Shown in pieces: positions 12,318 through 24,012 of a stretch of 57,482 nt of DNA. Source of the stretch: Phoronis australis (taxonomy: Eukaryota; Phoronida; Phoronidae); NCBI GenBank assembly GCA_002633005.1, contig NMRA01000094.1, positions 247,170-304,651 of the forward strand. The letters run 5' to 3'. Each line of letters starts with the position of its first letter. The stretch's first letter is position 1. The notes below the pieces were generated by a model that was not told the DNA's origin, did not search any database, and was given only the letters and a program-made list of their open reading frames with translations. Made by a program: the position numbers and the translations under genes.

Positions 12318-12494
12318 ACTCAAAGAGCTACCTATGACTGAACAGGTCGCTGGGATTTGTTCCTCAGTAATGCACACGTTTTTAGGTAAATCCTCAAAAG
12401 CTGCACAGCAAAAATTCTTTCAAAATGAGAGGGTGGAGCGGCTTTTCTTAAATGAACAAACCAGCTCGAAAGCACCTCCACTTCCTGCAGTTAA
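12318..12494 (+). CDS. Possible coding fragment cut by a Kolobok-like element
   Basis: The frame contains LKELPMTEQVAGICSSVMHT, then FLGKSSKAAQQKFFQNERVE and NEQTSSKAPPLPAV, and reaches the TTAA at 12491. On the far side of the element (14098) the same frame resumes from the TTAA for a few codons and stops. It may be an old exon end or an older repeat; nothing else in it is recognised. Confidence 0.3.
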
Positions 12495-13028
12495 AGGAGA
12501 ATGCCACCCAAAAAACAACCTATTTTGTATCAATTTAGATCGAGTAGTTCTACTTGACAACGGCACGTGCGATTGCGTTACCTGACACCTGACGGCAGAT
12601 GGAGGTGTTGAAATTATCCAATGATGTAATTGGTTTCACACGCAGTCTGTTCAGCCGTTCACAACACGGGTTATTGGTGTCAGCTTATTGCTTGAATTCA
12701 TCGTTTAACACCAATAAATCATCAAACTTCGATGTAAAAAAATTAAAAATACACCAAATTCTTATACGAACGTGTTGTTTTATTTCGCTGTTACGGATTT
12801 ACTGGTATTAGGACACACCGTAGCCTACGAAATTCGGCAGGCCAATTCACCAAGATCCGTAGCACTAAGGAGTTTGGGGTCTGTTCGGAGATAAATTCGA
12901 AGTATTCTTCCGTGAAATAAAGACAGGAGAACCTAGATCTGTGTTGTTATACTTGTGATATTTTGAGTTCTAAATACACAAAACGCTTGTTATCCCGGCC
13001 AGTGGCTCAGAACCCGATCAGGCCCGTC

Positions 13029-13130
13029 ATGGCCGTCGGGACTGCCACGAACATAAACCAGCTTGAGTTGGAGACTAAAGAATTAACCACGAAACTGAAA
13101 ATCGACCTACTTACTTGTCAGGGGCCGTGA
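13029..13130 (+). CDS. Exon-like fragment inside the Kolobok-like element
   Basis: The ATG-led frame reads MAVGTATNINQLELETKELT then TKLKIDLLTCQGP and stop. The charged, heptad-like pattern suggests a short coiled coil. A donor may lie just before the stop. Probably a first exon of a transposon-borne gene. Confidence 0.35.
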   Translation: MAVGTATNINQLELETKELTTKLKIDLLTCQGP

Positions 13131-13608
13131 TGTCAGGTTCCCCTTTCTACACACCGTCAGGGCAAAGGTTGTACAGTAACAATGATTTCAATAACGTATT
13201 TGTATTTCTAAATAAAGATTCCCCTAACATGTGACTATAGCATATAAAATCGAGTAACTGTTTCACAACAGATTTCTGCCTGAATTAGTATGCGCACACA
13301 CGGCCTCGGTGCTCGGTCAATTACCTTTGTTGCTAGCATAAGCCGGAAACGCAGTGGTTTATTCATTGCTGGCTTCTCAAAACATTTGCACTCACAAGCA
13401 CTCCAAAGCATTAGAAATTGTATCTAATGAGGCAGACTTTGTTTCAGTTTCATATAAACAAAGGTTACGATGAGAATAATTCATTTTGAAACAGAACGCA
13501 GAATATTAAACGTCTACTAATAAATGGCTACTCGCCCCGCGCCAATCCCTAATTAGTCAAGAGCTCAGGCGACGAAGACTTCACGGGTCGGATCGTTAGG
13601 TTTCACAG

Positions 13609-13700
13609 GCTATCAGTTCGAACCGGAATACACTGATCAAGAAATACTAGAGAGGTGCCGTGAACATGCACAGGCAACGGAACGTATGGATAGTTCTTTG
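13609..13700 (+). CDS. Exon-like fragment with FEPEYT motif
   Basis: Clear acceptor (ggtttcacag) and donor (GTAAGC). The frame reads YQFEPEYTDQEILERCREHA then QATERMDSSL. A FEPEYT motif near the start is, from memory, common in transposon-carried invertebrate proteins with a P2X7-like C-terminal region; that region is not visible here. Confidence 0.45.
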
Positions 13701-14290
13701 GTAAGCCGGAATTTGTCAGAGAAATCACTGTCGACGAAATGCCGGCCACAGACACGGAGATGTTTCACGGCCTCATACTTGCTATTAACAGCCTACTTTT
13801 CGTTCTTCACTACCGTGAGCCACTTCCTAAGCATTTCGGACTCTCGAGGAAGTAAAAAAACGATATACCCACTTTCTTCGCAACTTCATAGTTCAGACAA
13901 GCGGGAACGATGCCACCGCAATATAGCGGCATTCACTCTGCAGACGAACCACTGACGTCGCTGCATCGTTTCTCACCTTCCTCACAGGTTAACGCAACAT
14001 CTCTCGGCAAGGTGAGGCCAACCGTATCAGAGGCGATGTGGATATAGACCAATTAAAACGGTAAAAAAAGACTAATTAAATCGGGTGGCATTCTCCTTTA
14101 ATAGTACTTTCACTCCCAACTGAAGCTAAATCTTTCATGGAACAAGTCCCAATACTGATAAAATGGTTACCGGGTATTCACAAACTGAAAAAACATGAGC
14201 TTGGCTACCATCATTTATTTATTGTTGTTGTTCTGTTACCCAGATGTGGAAAGTAGTTGTGCTTGGTTTCAGTAACCCTTTGAGGCCTAG

Positions 14291-14500
14291 TATATAACTA
14301 ACCTGCATGTTGTCATACCAGACAAAAACTGTGCTCTGCAGTTAACAAAGGAGCAAGATGTTATCACATCCTCTATGTCTGGTAAAGTCATTGAACAGAA
14401 GAACAAGAACACACTAATGAATGGTAACACTAATACTTCCATGCCATTGGAATTACCAGCACAGGTCACTGTCACACACTTTGCCAACAGCAGTCGGTGA
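14291..14500 (+). CDS. Possible plus-strand exon, ends at stop or donor
   Basis: The frame is open from just after gaggcctag to a TGA at 14498 and contains NLHVVIPDKNCALQLTKEQD and then MPLELPAQVTVTHFANSSR. Amino-acid composition looks coding. A GTGATT just before the stop could be a donor instead. It lies between a Kolobok-like element (ends 14097) and a hAT-like MITE (starts 14514), so it may be an exon fragment or part of older repeat DNA. Confidence 0.35.
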   Translation, partial: YITNLHVVIPDKNCALQLTKEQDVITSSMSGKVIEQKNKNTLMNGNTNTSMPLELPAQVTVTHFANSSR

Positions 14501-14513
14501 TTGGTTACTATTT

Positions 14514-14822
14514 CAGTGGCGGATCTAGGATACCATAAGGGGGGCCCAAAATGTTGCTTCAGGGAATTGGGCAATGCGCGATTGTCGATTGCATGTGCGC
14601 AGGCAGCCCAAAAGTCGCGGAGGCGGGGATGTGGACCTTTTGTTCAGAAAATCTATTGGTGGACTAAAAAAAAATGGGAACACCATTCCGTTGTGACCAG
14701 GGTACTCATCTGCTACCGGTCCTAGTTGCTGAACTCAATATTACTTCACGCTTCACCCTGTTGCTCTTTCATTTTGCTTGTGCCAGCGAAGGGGGGAGGC
14801 GCCCCCTACAAATCCGCCTATG
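14514..14822. mobile_element. hAT-like MITE (309 bp)
   Basis: Ends are CAGTGGCGGATC and AATCCGCCTATG, with a 6-bp duplication CTATTT (14508-14513 and 14823-14828). Same end family as 46592-47015. Non-coding. Confidence 0.7.
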
Positions 14823-14920
14823 CTATTTGAAAATATTTTGTTGCGATTATTATTATTTTGGCAGTGTAAACATCATTTTATCCATGTATTTGCAAGCTTC
14901 TTTACATTAAAAAGACCACT

Positions 14921-14998
14921 GCACATGTAGTGTATGCACATGTAGTGTATGCACGCGTAGTGTACGCACGCGTAGTGTACGCATGTGTAGTGTACACA
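14921..14998. repeat. Minisatellite, 15 bp x 5
   Basis: Units of gcacatgtagtgtat with CpG variants (gcacgcgtagtgtac). Confidence 0.9.
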
Positions 14999-15215
14999 AA
15001 ATGGGTTCCCGCCACGCCATACTGCCTTTGTTTGGATCAGCTGTTAGCCTGCCTGCGCAAGAGTCAATTGTTTAACATGTCATTTTCTAGTACATCGCCA
15101 TCGTCTCAACGTGGCAACTGTTGGCTGCCTTGTGACATTCTCGCTTCCATCTAGGAAGATAGAAATGTCCTTTAGATGGCAAGCACTGTTAAAAACAGCA
15201 TGGTCATATGATGAA

Positions 15216-15327
15216 AGGTCATATTAGCGCCGCCTTACAATAACCGCCAAACACTTAACTTTGCCGTTAACCATAACTAGCTTCAAAGCTTCGATAGTAG
15301 CGAAGTTAACTGTATGAGAAATGACCT
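15216..15327. mobile_element. Short MITE related to the AGGGCCTTT family
   Basis: Begins aggtcatattagcg and ends tatgagaaatgacct in inverse. Contains taacttcgct-like blocks as in 11416-11895. About 112 bp. Confidence 0.4.
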
Positions 15328-15981
15328 TAGCTCATTTCAAGTGAATTGGCGATTACTCAGCATGTAACACAAGAATTGATACCTACTGTAACAAACAGGT
15401 TATCAGACAAACACTGTGGTGGTGGGTTGGCTATAAAACTAAAGCTCTGTAACTAAGTCTTATCCTTTAAAAAGTAAGAACAGCACAGGAAATTGTATAA
15501 CAACAAATAAAATTCAAAGATTTTAGTTACAATCCAGTGTCTTGAATATTTAGTGATTTGTTTCATAGGTGCAATTGACCTATGCTGTTGCAAGAATGTT
15601 CCATTAATCACAAGTTCCTAGTAGTATTATAACCCTTCAACAATCCCACTGTCATTCTTATTTGTCAAATAAATTCATTTTGCCTGGTAGAATCACTCAG
15701 AACACTGTGCAGAAAGGGAATAACTGTGGGCCACTTTTGGTAGATAAAGAAGCTTTTTTATGTAAATATCATCAACACTTTTGAAAACAAGCAGATACAC
15801 GTAATAACTAGAGTGGAACAAGAACAGTGCATGAAATTGTGCATGAAGATGCCATTCCATGATAATCATTCCATATCACTTAACTCAATACACATTGAGT
15901 TAGTCTGTAACATAAAATGAATATTGCTAGACATTAAATGTTCCAATAAAGTTTAGTCAATTCTAATATTCCATCATTAAC

Positions 15982-16206
15982 ATGAGGATACAAAATCTTG
16001 TGGGGAAGAATACAAAGAAATTGCACTTTATCACTGAATTAGGTCTTCTACAGACATCAGAATCAGATAAGCTTGATGGATTGGATTTTGTAATACAGAT
16101 ATTTACTTTAATTTCCAATAAATCTGTACCAGCAAGACTGCCATCACTGTACAAAGCAGATTGTCACTGTACTCATGGGCAAACAAAGAAGATTCCAACT
16201 GCTTGA
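15982..16206 (+). CDS. Possible plus-strand exon, 74 codons
   Basis: The frame contains KKLHFITELGLLQTSESDKL and then LDFVIQIFTLISNKSVPARL, ending THGQTKKIPTA and stop. The hydrophobic/polar alternation is protein-like. The splice borders are not clear, and the antisense frame is also open for most of the length. It is not linked in phase to its neighbours. Confidence 0.35.
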   Translation: MRIQNLVGKNTKKLHFITELGLLQTSESDKLDGLDFVIQIFTLISNKSVPARLPSLYKADCHCTHGQTKKIPTA

Positions 16207-16424
16207 ATACACAACAGTAGGTTGTATGAAGCCTGAGCAGACTGCTGTTGAAATAATAGGCTGCCCATAAGCTGAGTTGGGTCTGCTATTTACACAGGCT
16301 GTTTATAAAGACTGAATACTTTATAAACCTTGATGAGTTAAAGCAGTAACACTGAGTGTTCACATCAGGGAGGTTGGCCTGGCTGGTAAGATGGATATGA
16401 GTGTTGCATTCACAGTGTGCAGAC

Positions 16425-16497
16425 CTCTGTATTCACATTGTGTGCACATGTCTGTATTCACATAGTGTGCACACGTCTGTATTCACATAGTGTAGAG
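16425..16497. repeat. Minisatellite, 29 bp x 2.5
   Basis: Units starting ctgtattcacatagtgtgca. Confidence 0.8.
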
Positions 16498-16846
16498 ACG
16501 GCTGCTAAAGATTCATGAATTGTCATCTTCAGTTTGGGACACAATATGGCAGACAGGTTGTTGGTCAACAAATTCAAGCAACTTTTCAGGAAAATTTACT
16601 TTGCTTTAAAGCATGGTTTGTACGTATAACCTATTTCTAAACACATTTGGTAGAAATTTAAGACTTTACAATGACGTGGTAAGCCTCTGGAAAATCGAAA
16701 TACTGCAATTTTAGCTATAATCATTTTTGTCCCAAATTGAAGAATGTCTACCTTAAGTGCTGCCATCATATTTATGCTGGCATGCTTTGTGTATTTGGAG
16801 TACAGTAATGTACTGAATAACAAGTTATTTTGTCTTCATTATACAG

Positions 16847-16884
16847 ACTGAAAAGTTATCCATCTCACACCCTGCAAAGTGAAG
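16847..16884 (+). CDS. Possible 38-bp plus-strand exon
   Basis: There is a strong acceptor (tcttcattatacag) and a strong donor (GTAAGTAA). The only frame without a stop reads LKSYPSHTLQSE with a split codon at each end. Such a small unit could be chance; the quality of both splice sites is its main support. Confidence 0.35.
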
Positions 16885-17541
16885 GTAAGTAACGCAACCA
16901 GTTCGAAACCCGCTGTTCAGTTAAACATGGAATTTATGCCAGATACCACTGTAAATTTGTACAGCCTAGACTGGAGCAAAAACTGTCAGTTCTTTGGAAG
17001 CATCAATGTAACTAATTAATATCAATTTCATAACAATAAGCGGTTAATCAGCATTCAATTTTTAAATGTGGAGAACAGTTCATAAACGCTTTAAGGCTAT
17101 CCTTATATGAAGCTTCATCTCTTATTGAAGAGTGGTGGCACCTATTATGACAAACACCAAAAATACCAGGGTAAAAAGACTTCCACACAGCTGGTAAAAC
17201 AAAACTGCAGTAGTCTCAGACAACCAGTTTATTGTTATAATCACAAGCTGTTAGATTGTTCATGAAGAATTACAACCACATTCTTGGTGCTGGACAGCAT
17301 TCAAGAAATTACTCAGTAGTCGCTGACTGAAATAGCTTGCTGGGTTACATTACATCAGTCCTTTCTCTTGACATCTTCATCAACAAGCTATCTGCCTGGG
17401 GCACCACTCACTGTCTGCCCTATCTGTAAATGACCTAGCTATGCTAACCAGATCTCTGAAGTGATGTCCACTATGTAAAAATATTTTTTAAACCTGTTAT
17501 AGTTGTTCTGGTTTTTGTTGATCTTCCTTCTTATACAGTGA

Positions 17542-17775
17542 CATAATACTCTGGAGAGAGTGTGGTCACTTGAACCAAGAAGAAGAATGAGTCAATTGAA
17601 CCTGTTCACTTGTCATAAACAACTTCTTTATGAAAAAAGAATTGAGCAGAAGTTATGGATTTTAATATGGGAGACTGTGTATCCACTACGTGATGCCAAT
17701 AAATTAAGGTCCCTCGATTTCACACCTCAACAGATGGATTTTAAGCAGAAAGCCAGCTCAGTCATCAAAGATTAA
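17542..17775 (+). CDS. Possible terminal plus-strand exon
   Basis: The open frame ends at TAA 17773 and contains WSLEPRRRMSQLNLFTCHKQ, then EKRIEQKLWILIWETVYPLR and DFTPQQMDFKQKASSVIKD. The sequence is strongly protein-like. The best acceptor (cttcttatacag, AG at 17538) is followed at once by TGA in this frame, so the true start must be a later AG; the AG at 17560 would match the phase of the exon ending at 16884. ATTAAA lies about 27 bases after the stop. Product unknown. Confidence 0.4.
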   Translation, partial: HNTLERVWSLEPRRRMSQLNLFTCHKQLLYEKRIEQKLWILIWETVYPLRDANKLRSLDFTPQQMDFKQKASSVIKD

Positions 17776-17918
17776 ATACTGTGTTATAAATACCTATTTT
17801 ACTATTAAATTTAAACTGCCAAAATTGAGGTTACTTGGTCAAACACAAAGAACTTCACGAACATTGACAGTTCCCTACAAAAGCATGGATTGACCAGCAA
17901 TAAGAGAAAAGTCTTAAT

Positions 17919-17982
17919 AATGTTACACACATACTGGTGGTGTTAATGAATGATACACACATACTGGTGGCATTAATGAATG
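17919..17982. repeat. Minisatellite, 30 bp x 2
   Basis: Two units of the same sequence as the array at 19967-20185 (aatgatacacacatactggt). Confidence 0.9.
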
Positions 17983-18326
17983 CCAGAATATAGATTGGCA
18001 CTGTTGTTAGTTGTATTGTTTTGTTTTGTTGGACTGGCACGACCCCTGAGTTCAGTAGAGTGATGATGTAATTTGTTTACTACAGTTATAGTGTGGAACT
18101 TTCTAGAAGACTCTAGCATGTCAGTGATTAATGCAGTCTGGAACATTCTAGTGACTAGTATATGTTTGAAGAATGATTGGGTAGATTCCGGAAAGCAGGG
18201 TTTCCCCTGCGTGTAAACTTCTGGGCGGCCCGCCATGCTCCTTTTTGGCCCCGCCACTCTTAAATCATACTCAAATTGACCGCCACACACCTAATCGTGA
18301 CGAGGAAACTTCACCGCCACGCAAAA

Positions 18327-18559
18327 ATCGCTAGTAAAAATGATCGCTAGTAAAAATGATTGCTAGAGTAAAAATGATCGCTAGTAAAAATGATAGCTAG
18401 AGTAAAAATGATCGCTAGTAAAAATGATCGCTAGTAAAAATGATCGCTAGTAAAAATGATCGCTTGTAAATATGATCGCTAGTAAAAATGATCGCTAGTA
18501 AAATGATTGCTAGTAAAATGAATCGCAAGAAAAAATAATCGCTAGTAAAAATGATCAGT
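18327..18559. repeat. Minisatellite, 16 bp x about 14
   Basis: Units atcgctagtaaaaatg with small indels. Confidence 0.9.
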
Positions 18560-19966
18560 AGTAATAATGAATAAGTACAAGTCACACGGCACCTTTCGAT
18601 CGAAAGGGGAAAAATAATAATTTTACAATGGGATCTTGAATTGTGCCCCCGCTAAACACAATCATCCAATCCCCAATCCTCTTTCGTACTTCGTTTCTGC
18701 CTGGTTATCCGACAATGCATAATAACTTTATACAGCCAGGGACCAGGCAATGACCTCGATACGAATTTTCTAAAATGGGAAAGCGCAAGGGCTTGCTAAT
18801 GAAGTAAGAAACAGTAAGATTTCTGCTTCATTCATTTTATCATGTCTGAGTTTACAAAAGACATTGTGAATTATACTGCAGGGCATGACATCCAACTGTT
18901 TAATCAACCATAGCCCTGTGCCAAAATGACAATATTGAATGTTAACCAGTCTCAGATTCGTCTGCATGGACTGGATTATACATTGTCTGCTACACCGTCG
19001 CCAGCCAACACCAATCCACTATCACTGATTTATGTTTAGCAAGACGATATCAACGGAAGTTTCGTTACACGAATTAGTTTATTAAGTCTACAAAGTTCAT
19101 ATACTTTTGTTCTATGGTTGTCCCTTCATGGATAATTGAATTTTGACATGTTTTTTGTACTCAGTGTGACAGAGATCACACTATGCCAGACACTTCATTG
19201 CCAATTTGTATTGTGAAGTGTCCTTTACCCAGATACTTCCACTACATGATGCTTGGGTTAAGGTCTTGTCTATAATGAGCAAAATGCAACCAATTACATC
19301 TAATTTTCAAATTTTGCTTGGGAAGGTCTCTCAGCCCCCCCCCCCGCTGATGGGAGGATGTCACTTCATCCCATGCTCGCATGTGGCGCCGGGTTCCACA
19401 TCCGTGTCAAGCATTCACCACCACACTCCTTTCAAAACCCAAACAATAGGGGGATCTCACTTCTCATATTCGTGAGCGGCAACGGGCTTTGCACCCCGTT
19501 TTGGCCATTTACCACCACGCTCCTTTCAAAACCCAGTGGAAACACTGGGAAAGTTCTGGCATGTGCTTGAATTGGTGAAAAGTTCTAGAACATTGCATTA
19601 GGCTTTAAATGCACAAGCACCGGTTTGCATTAGTCAGTTAAGCAGTTAAAGAATTGCAGAGAAGAGAATCAGCAGTTACAGCAAGAGTCCATAGAGAGCC
19701 AGCTATAAAGACAGAAGGTTATTGAATCAGCAAGTGTAGCAGTTGCTGAATGTGTCTCTGAAGTTCATCACAAGTCAAGGCTTCGCAGCACTGGCTGGAG
19801 CATTAAACAAACATTACGTTGGACGTTTTGTTTAAGTAGGCTTGTGAACAGTCGAGATTAACAAAAGGATTACCTCGAACGAGTCTCCAGTCTATCGTCA
19901 CACCGAAAGCTATAAGCACTGGTCTGTAACAACCTGCGCCCACCCACACACAGGGAAAAATGTGGC
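18560..19966. other. Unassigned sequence
   Basis: Contains a C-run at 19337 and two copies of ccaccacactcctttcaaaa-like sequence (about 19419 and 19510). No coding evidence. Confidence 0.5.
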
Positions 19967-20185
19967 AATGAATGGTACACACATACTGGTGGTGTTAATG
20001 AATGTTACACACATAATGGTGGTGTTAATGAATGATACACAACTACTAGTGGCATTAATGAATGATACACACATAATGGTGGTGTTAACGAATGTTACAC
20101 ACATAATGGTGGTGTTAATGAATGTTACACACATACTGGTGGTGTTAATGAATGATACACACATACTGGTGGCATTAATGAATGA
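19967..20185. repeat. Minisatellite, 30 bp x 7
   Basis: Units aatgatacacacatactggt plus ggtgtt. Open in both directions because the unit length is a multiple of three. Confidence 0.95.
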
Positions 20186-21049
20186 TGAAATCCTATTACA
20201 GTTGCGCCCAGACAAAAGTTGATGTCTAAACGGGACTATTGACTTTGATACATCCACTACATTAGATCTGTCAATCCATGTTCCCAGCACACTACTATAA
20301 TTCATGACTAACATATCTGCTGGAGACTTGCTCACAAAATGTGCTGCACCTTCTAAACATTAAGTAAATTAGTTTCAAAACCTATCAATAATTCATTAGA
20401 GGCCACTACAAAATCCAACTCACACGATTATTAACCTGATTGCAAATACTTATTGGAAGCAAGAACTAAGAGAAAAAGTTCAAAGAGATTGTTCACTTCA
20501 TAGCATCATGGTTTGAAACAGTTTAAAGTGTTTAAAAGTACATTACTTTACTTAATTTTATTCATTTCAGTAATCTGATGATTATAACGAGAGAAGCTCC
20601 CTCCACCCATCCTTGAAGAATTAGATTGTTGAAGCCATGTGTTGCTTTCACTCTTATACACTATGTCTCTAAGACTCAAGGTTACATTTAGTCAGTTAGT
20701 TGAGTTCAAAATATGCACCACATTCAACCCCAGTGTTTCTAATGGTGAGCAACCGTCTTTATTTAAGCTGTCAGTCTTTGTTAGATAACCCTTCTGATGA
20801 GGCACAATCTCACAGCTGCCGGTCTTAGTAAATTAGAAATTGCTTTTACAGGAAATGCAAACATTTTAACATTCTCCAGATAATGAGAACAGCCGTGAAC
20901 ATCTTAAAATTACTACATTTCTTAGTAATTACTTCACTTCTGACCAAAGAAAACAGCCAAGGATTAACAAGTTTCTTAAATTAGTTAAAACAAATCCATC
21001 ATTTTTACTTGGCAAAATAAATTTCGCCAAGTATGTTGCTCTTCCACTA

Positions 21050-21052
<3 letters not shown>
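20186..21052. other. Unassigned sequence
   Basis: Nothing recognised before the poly-T run. Confidence 0.5.
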
Positions 21053-21098
<46 letters not shown>

Positions 21099-21587
21099 NN
21101 NNNNNNNNNNNNNNNNNNNNNNNNNNNNNNNNNNNNNNNNNNNNNNNNNNNNNNNNNNNNNNNNNNNNNNNNNNNNNNNNNNNNNNNNNNNNNNNNNNNN
21201 NNNNNNNNNNNNNNNNNNNNNNNNNNNNNNNNNNNNNNNNNNNNNNNNNNNNNNNNNNNNNNNNNNNNNNNNNNNNNNNNNNNNNNNNNNNNNNNNNNNN
21301 NNNNNNNNNNNNNNNNNNNNNNNNNNNNNNNNNNNNNNNNNNNNNNNNNNNNNNNNNNNNNNNNNNNNNNNNNNNNNNNNNNNNNNNNNNNNNNNNNNNN
21401 NNNNNNNNNNNNNNNNNNNNNNNNNNNNNNNNNNNNNNNNNNNNNNNNNNNNNNNNNNNNNNNNNNNNNNNNNNNNNNNNNNNNNNNNNNNNNNNNNNNN
21501 NNNNNNNNNNNNNNNNNNNNNNNNNNNNNNNNNNNNNNNNNNNNNNNNNNNNNNNNNNNNNNNNNNNNNNNNNNNNNNNNNNNNNNN
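21053..21587. other. Poly-T run and assembly gap
   Basis: About 46 T followed by N from 21099 to 21587. The true length is unknown. Confidence 0.95.
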
Positions 21588-21659
21588 CCTATTTCTTATT
21601 GATTTATGACATCTAAGTTCGTCATATGAATGTTGTGATGTTGTTCATCATCGCCACCA

Positions 21660-21905
21660 CCATCATCATATTCGTCATCATCTTCGTCATCTTCGTCATC
21701 ATCTCCGTCGTTGTCTTTTCCGTTAATTTCGCCAAGTGTCGCTCAAGACTGTAGCCTTTTTCTTACTGATTTCGGACTTCCATGTTCGTCATGTGTATGT
21801 TATCATTACTTCTTTTGTTCATCCTCTCCACTATCGTCGTCATATTCGTCATCATCTTTATCGTCATCTTTTTGGTTAATTTCGCCAAGTTTCGCTCCTC
21901 GGAGC
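21660..21905. repeat. TCATCT-rich repeat pair after a gap
   Basis: Two diverged units of about 130 bp, each with catcttcgtcatc-like runs and ttaatttcgccaagt. A further ttcgccaagt lies before the gap at 21026, so the gap may hide more copies. Confidence 0.55.
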
Positions 21906-22261
21906 GCTTTCATATTTTCTATTCATACTACAAGATTCATATGAGTGGCACACACGCTGGCATTTTAGCCAGACAGACGAGCTGTCCATAAAGGAGTAAT
22001 TTTCGCAACCAGTTATAATTTGTTTCCCCACCACACCACCCGAGCTCCTTTAAGCAAAAAATGATGTCAAACTTGATCACTGCCTACTATGAATTGATTG
22101 ATGATATTAAAAAGGCCTCCTACTCCTGTGCATGTGTGTTCTTTGAAGTAATGGTCTGGCCACAAAGTGTAAGAGAAAATGACAGTAGTTTTGAGATAAC
22201 TTGAACCTCCAACGAAGCACCAGCAAACAGTGACCCTTGTGATTGTTCACATTACTGGTGT

Positions 22262-24012
22262 TTTTGCTGCTAACAAAAGTACTAACAACAAAACACAAGA
22301 GCAACGCAAAGCGTTGAAATGCACCCACAAATGCAACGCAAACGGTATGCTTCTAGAGTTGTTGATTTTTATCACAAAAATGGCCACTAGATGGTGCAAA
22401 AATTCCAATCCATCTGAAAACGGAACATGCCATCGCTTCTTCGATAGAAAGCTTTTTATTACATCAAGAATTTCAGAGAAACAAAAGAAAACAGAAAAAA
22501 TGAAACTGCCATTAGGGGGCACAGCGCCCGCCTGAAAGTCGTCATCTGCTGTTAGCTTCCTATCAGTAAAATAATATTATTACTAAATTTAATAAAAGAT
22601 CCAGCAGTGGGTTCGGGAGATACAGCTAATCAAAACCACCACTAGGAGGAGCCACAGTAGTTGACGTCATCATCATCAACTGTCCCATTCATACTGAGAA
22701 CATATATGCCAATTTTCAAAATCATCCTTAGAATGGTTTGGTTGATAGACGAGCGGATGCCAAAAACAGACTCAAAAACAGTAAGAATGGCCATTAGGTG
22801 GCGCAAAATACCTGGAACGGATCTAACAATGGTAGAATAGTGTCACTTTTCCAACAGATGCCTATATTCCAAATTTTATAAAACTCTGTTGAGGACCTTT
22901 GAATATAAAGGGGTAAACGCAAAAAACTAAAATTGCCACTAGAGGGCACATTGGTAAAAAGATCTGTGCAAAAGTCATCGTCGTCGTCTGTTGTCAACAT
23001 CACACAAATGCACTTGCTAAATTTAGTAAAGATCCTGCAAACAATTTAGGAAATGCAGCCATGGGTGCAAAAAGAAACTGCCACTAGGAAGTGCCACAGT
23101 AGTCGAAGGCATCGGAAAATCATCGTCAGCCATCCTCTTCATGTTCACAATCATCCTTAAAGCGGTTTGGTTAATAAAGGGGTGGACTCCAAAAAGCATA
23201 CTCAAAAACAGTAAAAATGGCCACTAGGTGGTGCAAAATGCATTGAATCCAACCAAAAACAGGAGGATAGCGTCATCTCATTAACAGGTGCCTATATCCC
23301 AACCTTTACGGAAATACGTTGAGGACCTTTGAAGATACAGAGGTAAACATAAAAAATAAAATTGCCACTAGGGGGCGCACCAGTAGTCCGATCCCTGCGA
23401 AAGTCCTTGTTCGTTGTCAACATCATATAAATACAGTTGCTAAATTTAATAAAGATCCTGCAAAAGGTTTAGGAGATACAGCCATAGGCGCAAAAATAAA
23501 ACTGCCACTACGAGGCGCCACAGTACTCAAAGTCATCGGAAAATCATCGTCAGCCATCTCTTTTAAAATAGTAAGAACATATATGCCAATTTTCACAATT
23601 ATCCTTAGAGCAGTTCGGTTAACAGAGGGGTGGACGTCAAAAAACCAAACTCGAAAACAGTAAAAATGGCCACTAGGTGGCACAAATTACATCAAATTCA
23701 TTCGAAAACGAAGAGGATAATGTCATCTCACAAATAGATGCCTATATTCCAAATTTTGTGAAAATACTTTGCGGACATCCGAAGATACAGAGGTAAGCGT
23801 AAAAAACTAAAATTGCCACTAGGGGGCACACCGGTAGTTGGAGAGGTCCAAAATCTATCGGCATCCGTCATCGGTTTGATAGCAACACACCTGTCAAATC
23901 TCATCAAGATCCTGTGCGGACTTTAGGAGATATAGCTGCGGACAACGAACGCCCAGACACTGAGATGACGGCAGTATGTGACCACATATAAATATGTGGG
24001 CGCATAAAAATG
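22262..24012. repeat. Dispersed repeat family, copy A (long)
   Basis: Contains several variants of an internal unit of roughly 300-400 bp marked by 'ttgccactagggggc', 'atatgccaattttcacaat' and 'cggtttggtta'. It starts like copy B (acaagagcaacgc) and ends in a hairpin, ccacatataaatatgtggg (23982-24000), then cgcataaaaat. Short open frames in it are shadows of the internal units. Confidence 0.7.

Larger units (their letters stand above)
12495..14097 (+). mobile_element. Kolobok-like DNA transposon with TTAA duplication
   Basis: The element begins AGGAGAATGCCACCC and ends with its inverse, flanked by TTAA at 12491-12494 and 14098-14101. Elements with TTAA target sites and AGGRR ends are typical of the Kolobok/T2 group. 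It contains exon-like pieces (13029-13130 and 13609-13700), but I see no transposase catalytic region, so it is probably defective. Confidence 0.7.

Noticed and set aside
14930-15154. VVYARVVYA-type protein
   Set aside because: It is a 15-bp minisatellite read in frame, followed by unrelated sequence.
19910-20335. 141-residue repeat protein on the minus strand
   Set aside because: It is the 30-bp minisatellite read in one frame.
21711-21991. Ser-rich and hydrophobic plus-strand frames
   Set aside because: Low-complexity TCATCT repeats explain them.
22230-23683. Overlapping frames of 69-114 residues on both strands
   Set aside because: They lie in the dispersed repeat family with internal units and do not resemble proteins consistently between copies.
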